DNA from: Bradyrhizobium centrolobii | GTDB lineage: Bacteria > Pseudomonadota > Alphaproteobacteria > Rhizobiales > Xanthobacteraceae | Direction: 5' to 3' | Assembly: GCF_001641635.1 (NCBI RefSeq) | Contig: NZ_LUUB01000013.1 | Location: 1 to 58,380, forward strand | DNA: 58,380 bases | Shown here: piece after piece, positions 54,266 through 58,380 of the stretch | How the letters are laid out: each line of letters begins with the position of its first letter | How positions within the stretch are numbered: the first letter of the stretch is position 1 | The notes under the pieces: model-generated | Seen by the model: only the letters and a program-made list of their open reading frames with translations | What the model was told of the DNA's origin: nothing | Database searches by the model: none | Made by a program: the position numbers and the translations under genes

Positions 54266-55672
54266 TTACCACTCGTCTTCCTCCTCCACCTGGTGCACAG
54301 CAGTCTCCGGGGGTGGCATGAGTGCCTCAATCAAGGATGGGTCGATCGTCGGTGTGCTGCGGGAGCGCTTGACGCTCCACCTGCCCAATATACCCAGCCA
54401 CGGCATCAAAAACCAAGCTAACGCCAGGCACTGCACAGCAACGGCGAATGCGAACGCCACCTGGTAGGCGATCGCGGGATAGTGGCCATTCTGAGTGGAC
54501 CATTGCTCCAGGATCAGCCCGGTGCCGTATTGGACGACGAAACACCACCCGAAATGAACAACATTCAAGCCCGCATTTGCTCTGGCGGCGAACTCGCGCG
54601 GGAAATATTCCGCGATGATCGCATAGCTGAGGACGGTTGCCGCACCAACGACCGAGATGACGAGCCATGACAATTGCGATGGTAGCGGTACGCGGAAGAC
54701 CAGCGCAAGCTCGGCGCCCATGAATAGCACCGTCACTGCGACGAACAGTCCTTCTGACCCGATCCCACGCCTCCGCAGCCGGTCAGCCAGGGTGCCAAGC
54801 AGCAGAGCTCCGGCGCAGACTCCCAGCGCCATGATGAAGAGCTGTGTGATCAAAGACTCGCGGGTAAGCCCTTCAACATCCTTCAACCAAGGCGCCGCCC
54901 ACAAGGCCTGCAACGACCAGGCCGATCCGACGCAGCTTGCGGAAAGTGGCGCGATTCGCCAGAAACGCCTGTCCGTGTAGATGGCTCTTAGCTTTAGGGG
55001 GCTCAGCCTGGTCTCCTGTGGCCGCATCGCTTCAGGAACCGCCCAGAAGATCAGAAGGGCCGCAGCGAACGTCGCAAGGGCTAAGATTTCGAACAGCTGA
55101 CGCCATCCGGTGTATTCTAGTAGCCACTCAGCGGGCGTCGTTGCGGTTACCGCACCGAGCGCCCCGAGCGTGATCATGTAGCCATTGATGAGCGCCACGC
55201 GCTCTCTTGGAAACCAAGTGACAATAGCCTTCATCCCGGATAGGGCTGCACCCGACACACCGAGACCGATCAACGCGCGCGCGATCAGAAGCTCCACCAA
55301 GCCCGTCGCCGCTCCGAACAGAGCCGCCCCACAGCCGGCAATCAACAGAAGCACACTCTGGACGCGGCGTGGGCCAAAACGATCCAGCAGCGTTCCAACG
55401 GGAAGCTGGGCCCCGGCGAAGACCAGGAAATAGACCGATGTCAAAAGGCCAAGGTTGGCGGCATCAAGACCCAGATCGGATGACAGCTGCCCGGAAATCA
55501 CTGTGTTGATCGTCCGGAACACATAGGACAGGTAGTAACCCGCGGCAAACGGGAGAAAAACACAAGCGATGAGGCGCAGAATCGGAAATCCGCGCGCAGC
55601 ATCGGAATCCGACCGCTTGCGGATGACGCGGCCGCTTGCTTCTCGCGCACCGCCCGCCTGGCCTCCGGCCAA
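54266..55672 (-). CDS. Major facilitator superfamily transporter
   Basis: A roughly 468-aa inner-membrane transporter with 12 predicted helices. It has the MFS loop motif after helix 2 (GTLLDRFGPRRVQSVLLLIA), ALIGLGVSGAALSGMKAIVT in helix 4, and the repeat loop GTLADRLRRRGIGSEGLFVA in the second half. The C-terminus is acidic (HQVEEEDEW). There is no ATG near the expected start; a TTG directly after the copG stop is the most likely start, while the open frame extends 53 codons further into copG. Substrate unknown. It lies about 300 nt upstream of peptide gene B in the same direction; a link is possible but unproven. Confidence 0.85.
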   Translation of the reverse strand: MAGGQAGGAREASGRVIRKRSDSDAARGFPILRLIACVFLPFAAGYYLSYVFRTINTVISGQLSSDLGLDAANLGLLTSVYFLVFAGAQLPVGTLLDRFGPRRVQSVLLLIAGCGAALFGAATGLVELLIARALIGLGVSGAALSGMKAIVTWFPRERVALINGYMITLGALGAVTATTPAEWLLEYTGWRQLFEILALATFAAALLIFWAVPEAMRPQETRLSPLKLRAIYTDRRFWRIAPLSASCVGSAWSLQALWAAPWLKDVEGLTRESLITQLFIMALGVCAGALLLGTLADRLRRRGIGSEGLFVAVTVLFMGAELALVFRVPLPSQLSWLVISVVGAATVLSYAIIAEYFPREFAARANAGLNVVHFGWCFVVQYGTGLILEQWSTQNGHYPAIAYQVAFAFAVAVQCLALAWFLMPWLGILGRWSVKRSRSTPTIDPSLIEALMPPPETAVHQVEEEDEW

Positions 55673-55673
55673 T

Positions 55674-56327
55674 TCAGCAGAACGCGTTTGGCAGATGTTG
55701 AAAGTTACGATTGCTGCCGCCCTCCTCGGCGGCAGCAATCGTGTCAGCGGTTTCCACTGTATTATTGACCGACGCACTATCCCGGACTGCATCAGACGAA
55801 GCCGGCGAAGCAATTTCGGTTGTGCCAGCACAGACCCGTTCGTTCTCGATGCGGTCGATTGTCTCCCGTATCAAGGGGCGCCGCAGGCTCACACGCCGAT
55901 TGACCTGTTCGGCCAGGGCTTCGAATCGATCTCGCCCCAATGCACACGCTTGAGGCTGTTGTGATTGTGGCATCGCAGGTGTGACGGTCAGGTGATAGCG
56001 GGCATGCAACGCAACCGTCTCAGCGATGATGCGGACCTCGTCATCGAGATGCTCAAGCCGGCTGTTGATCCGGTCGAGCGTCTCATAGATCAGACCTTCA
56101 ATCGGGGGCGCAGGATCGAGGAAGCGCTCAAGAGCGGCCTCCACAACACTGCTCTTGCCAACTCCGGGCCGTTCGGTTGCAGCTTCGAGGCGCTCGAAGA
56201 TTTGTTCGGTAAGTTGAACGCTGATCTTTCGTGTTACCGAAGAGCTTTGCCGCGCTCTCGGGCCCGCCACATTGGATCGTTCCAAAGTTGGTCCGTTCGC
56301 TTCATCTCGTTGTGTCTCAAAGCTCAT
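55674..56327 (-). CDS. CopG/ribbon-helix-helix protein of trb-type elements
   Basis: A 217-aa protein with a ribbon-helix-helix region (VTRKISVQLTEQIFERLEAA, then TERPGVGKSSVVEAALERFL) followed by a helical part (YETLDRINSRLEHLDDEVRI and ETVALHARYHLTV) and a long, less conserved tail. Proteins of this kind sit between traG and trbB in many alphaproteobacterial integrative elements and are annotated as CopG family regulators. Here trbB lies 12.5 kb away and no traG is seen. The ATG at 56327 was chosen for its position just before the conserved part; 56417 is an alternative. The tail after about residue 150 is longer than I would expect. Confidence 0.75.
   Translation of the reverse strand: MSFETQRDEANGPTLERSNVAGPRARQSSSVTRKISVQLTEQIFERLEAATERPGVGKSSVVEAALERFLDPAPPIEGLIYETLDRINSRLEHLDDEVRIIAETVALHARYHLTVTPAMPQSQQPQACALGRDRFEALAEQVNRRVSLRRPLIRETIDRIENERVCAGTTEIASPASSDAVRDSASVNNTVETADTIAAAEEGGSNRNFQHLPNAFC
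55708..55741. other. Perfect 14-bp inverted repeat at the copG 3' end
   Basis: CGATTGCTGCCGCC, six bases, then GGCGGCAGCAATCG. The stem lies within the last codons of copG. On the minus strand the stem is followed by TAACTTTC, too few T for a standard terminator. It could slow transcription between copG and the MFS gene or affect translation of the latter. Confidence 0.55.
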
Positions 56328-56545
56328 GCTCGGCTCGTCCTCGGAGGCAAAGGTCCGACGCACGCGTGAGCGAGCACGCGGCGCGAGATCGGTTGCAAAT
56401 GACAGTGATTGGCCCACTGAAGATGCGAGGAGACAAAGGGCAGGATGACTGCTGCTTCAATTGCGCGAAGACCGGAAGCGTAGTCTGGCGTAGTGAAAGA
56501 AAGAAACGACGATGATGATCCCCTGCGCTGGACTTGTCCTGCCCT

Positions 56546-56764
56546 TCACGGCGACCTCACGTCCGCGCGAAGCACTTTCCCGACCTCGACGCTCCGCGCC
56601 AAGCGGCATGCGGTTTTGACGACGGCCTCATGCCACTGGCGCGCCTTCGTATGACGTGCTGAATGCGCCCTTTCCGGCAGGGGCAGCACCTCCGTGATCT
56701 TGCGCAGGCCGAATGGCGCTAGCGCATCGCGCAGACAGTCACGGTCTCGCCGTTCAACCGCCAC
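56546..56764 (-). CDS. Small hypothetical protein or fragment
   Basis: A 72-aa frame from a GTG with strong GC bias at third positions. It reads VERRDRDCLRDALAPFGLRK, ITEVLPLPERAHSARHTKAR, then QWHEAVVKTACRLARSVEVG and KVLRADV. It looks like a genuine protein segment, possibly the C-terminus of something larger, but I do not recognise the family. No ribosome binding site is convincing. Confidence 0.4.
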   Translation of the reverse strand: MAVERRDRDCLRDALAPFGLRKITEVLPLPERAHSARHTKARQWHEAVVKTACRLARSVEVGKVLRADVRSP

Positions 56765-57592
56765 ACATCACGGGTGGACGGCAGAGATCGACTCTGGGCA
56801 CGGCGCTGCGCTCAACGGTCGTTCCGTCCATTAACGCTTTCAGCCACCAACGTCTGGAACTTTGGTCTGCAGTATAAGAACATGATCGGCAAACGGGATT
56901 GACGCGAACTTGCGCGCCCCGTATGCGGCGATGGGTCCAACATAGGCGTTGCCGTCGTGACCAGCGCCGCTTGTTTGCGCTCTGTCGTTAAGCACGCGGA
57001 ACTTGACGCCGCGTATGGCTCAAGCTTTCGAGGCGATACACGCATAAGATGGTTGGAGGAGCTGCGGCCCGGGTTAGGCACGCTGCTTGCAACGTTCTAA
57101 ACAGCATCACCGATCTCTCCCGGGTGATGTAGGGGCGGATTCGGCGTATCACCGGTCCAGGGCGTCGTTCCGCCCCGCTTTTACTGTCTGATATCGAGAG
57201 GCAAGAGGCCAGGTAAGAATCGCATGATGAGACCACCACCGCTGTAGTCTCGTCGGCTTTCGGTCTCGGCGGTCTTGTACCTAGAATGATTCGCACGCGA
57301 GCGCGTACGCTTGCCGGAGCCAGCATCTCCAGATTGGGACAGATCCAAGGACATTCCAGCCTGCTTGCATGAGACCCGGGAATCCCGTTGTGCCACATCT
57401 GTGGAGCCCACTTCCCCCTTCCCGGCCTCTTCCCGGCTCGCCGCTGGCGAGCGCAAGCCGAATAGTGGCACGAGCCCGGTCGGCGCGCGCGAGTTGCGGC
57501 TCTTGGCGAATACCGGCGCTCGAGAGGGCGCCTGACTTGGGCGCGTTGCGGCTCGAAATTCCGGAGACCTTTTTGTGCTTTGGCAGCTGCTT
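56765..57592. other. Gene-poor stretch where traG might be expected
   Basis: About 830 nt, containing the second copy of the structured repeat. Short frames occur on both strands without family resemblance. No TraG coupling-protein motifs (Walker A or B) were seen here. Confidence 0.45.
57104..57176. repeat. Structured repeat, copy 2
   Basis: Partner of 50552-50620. Inverted repeat 1 is GCATCACC and GGTGATGT; inverted repeat 2 is GGGGCGGA and TCCGCCCC. Compared with copy 1, a G:C pair in the first stem has become A:T, and the second stem is unchanged while the loops differ. The pairing is thus kept while the sequence drifts. Confidence 0.6.
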
Positions 57593-57817
57593 CTACCCAG
57601 GCGGAGCCGGGCCGGCGCCAGCAGACGCATGTGGGATTTCAAAGGCCAACGGAAAGGCAGCTGCTGCCAGGGCTTCGAAAGCACGGCGCTCTTCAGACAA
57701 GCGCCGCTCGAAATATTGGCGCTCGTGGTCTGCCAGCTGAGTTTTGAGTAGACGACGATAGCGGTGGATCTGGTTACGATGACTGCGCAGGGCAGCCAAC
57801 TCATCGCTGATGGGCAT
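57593..57817 (-). CDS. Small helical protein of unknown function
   Basis: A 74-aa protein with GGGAG eight nt before the ATG. It reads MPISDELAALRSHRNQIHRY, RRLLKTQLADHERQYFERRL, SEERRAFEALAAAAFPLAFE. It is strongly charged and predicted to be mostly helical, with a Pro-rich C-terminal tail. Similar short proteins are, to my recollection, common and unnamed in Bradyrhizobium genomes. The frame is open upstream, but the ribosome site fixes the start. No operon partner. Confidence 0.7.
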   Translation of the reverse strand: MPISDELAALRSHRNQIHRYRRLLKTQLADHERQYFERRLSEERRAFEALAAAAFPLAFEIPHASAGAGPAPPG

Positions 57818-58380
57818 CGATTTTCTCCCGCCAAATTTGGCGTGTTCCGTCGGTCGGTACACCAATGAGATCCGTGCCAAATCCTGGCCAACATTCCGGG
57901 CACGTTCCCAGTCTGGCCCTACCTGATTGAGTAGTGTGCTCCGCCTACCGGAGGACGGCGGAGGCGCCAACTTGCTCTCACGACTGGCCTCAAAACCTGG
58001 AGTGAGCTCGATCTGAGCTGCGATTCGGCCAGTCCCCGTGGGCCCCGCCGTATGGCGCGTCACAGTGTGGACGATCACGTCGAATTCCGACAGGCGCGTG
58101 GTCGCATTTGCCACAACGCGACACGAGCTTCGAAGTGCCGCGGAGCTGTCGGCGGCAAGGGAATGACCCTGGAGGCCTCGACGTTGTCCGTCTCATTGCG
58201 GGGTCAGCTGTGGCGTGAGATGGCCCCGAGGCTCGTCCGTTCTCGCAATGAGCTTTGGATGCGGCTCGCGGAGCCTCAGAATGCAGCAGACTTACGGCGT
58301 CGTCATGGCCGGTTGGAGAGGCGTGGTGCGGCTAGTTTTGCACACCACGGCCGCGGATAGATCAGGCAAGGCGGTTACAG
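57818..58380. other. Right-hand end, no gene recognised
   Basis: About 560 nt to the window edge with only short frames. The promoter of the 74-aa gene should lie at its left end. A plus-strand frame that ends at 58360 is not supported by any family resemblance. Confidence 0.45.

Noticed and set aside
57181..57903. 240-codon minus-strand open frame
   Set aside because: Overlaps the 74-aa gene, which has a strong ribosome site; low-complexity Ser/Arg-rich sequence without family.
1..58380. CRISPR arrays, rRNA or tRNA genes
   Set aside because: No regularly spaced repeats, tRNA cloverleaf-like segment or rRNA signature was recognised.

Overview
The window looks like accessory DNA of a nodulating alphaproteobacterium, most likely a symbiosis island or symbiotic plasmid of a Bradyrhizobium or Mesorhizobium relative. 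The evidence is a nodU Nod-factor carbamoyltransferase, a trb-type conjugation cluster with its own luxR/luxI pair, an isolated pantothenate-synthetase homologue, several solute importers, IS and group II intron insertions, and many decaying genes separated by gene-poor stretches. The genus cannot be fixed from the sequence alone.

Layout. 1-2.7 kb: the 5' part of a group II intron with its reverse transcriptase, inserted in the accessory ORF of an IS5-type element. 2.75-10 kb, minus strand: a frameshifted TauD-like dioxygenase, a spermidine/putrescine-type ABC importer (fused permease, ATPase, binding protein) and an M20 peptidase homologue that has lost a metal-binding segment. 10.8-15.7 kb: a peroxiredoxin, then a minus-strand unit of a 74-aa protein, an 833-aa Rad50/SMC-like ATPase and a frameshifted DUF3223 protein, possibly a defence-type operon. 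17.4-20.6 kb: a divergent PanC, a 495-aa pentapeptide-repeat protein and a degenerate ORF. 22.5-29.2 kb: a luciferase-like monooxygenase with a complete dipeptide/oligopeptide-type ABC importer, one operon. 30.6-33.5 kb: luxR, a candidate lux box, an acyl-homoserine-lactone synthase and a LysR regulator. 33.5-43.1 kb: DUF2274-trbI-G-F-L-K-J-E-D-C-B, tightly packed on the minus strand. 43.5-51.9 kb: a monooxygenase fragment, an HU-like protein, a secreted DUF885 protein, a PAS-domain fragment, nodU and a frameshifted Omp25-type porin. 52.4-54.2 kb: a tandem duplication carrying two paralogous double-glycine-leader peptide genes next to IS remnants. 54.3-57.8 kb: an MFS transporter, a CopG/RHH protein of the kind usually found beside traG/trbB, and small unknown genes.

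How the genes may work together. The luxR/luxI pair probably controls transfer functions. The trb set would build the mating channel, but relaxase and TraG coupling protein are absent here, and the CopG gene is separated from trbB by about 12.5 kb of cargo including nodU and the GG peptides.

The strongest candidates for something undescribed are the twin GG-leader peptides (54 and 55 aa, each with a clear ribosome binding site, with conserved leaders and diverged mature parts) and the small protein / SMC-like ATPase / DUF3223 operon.
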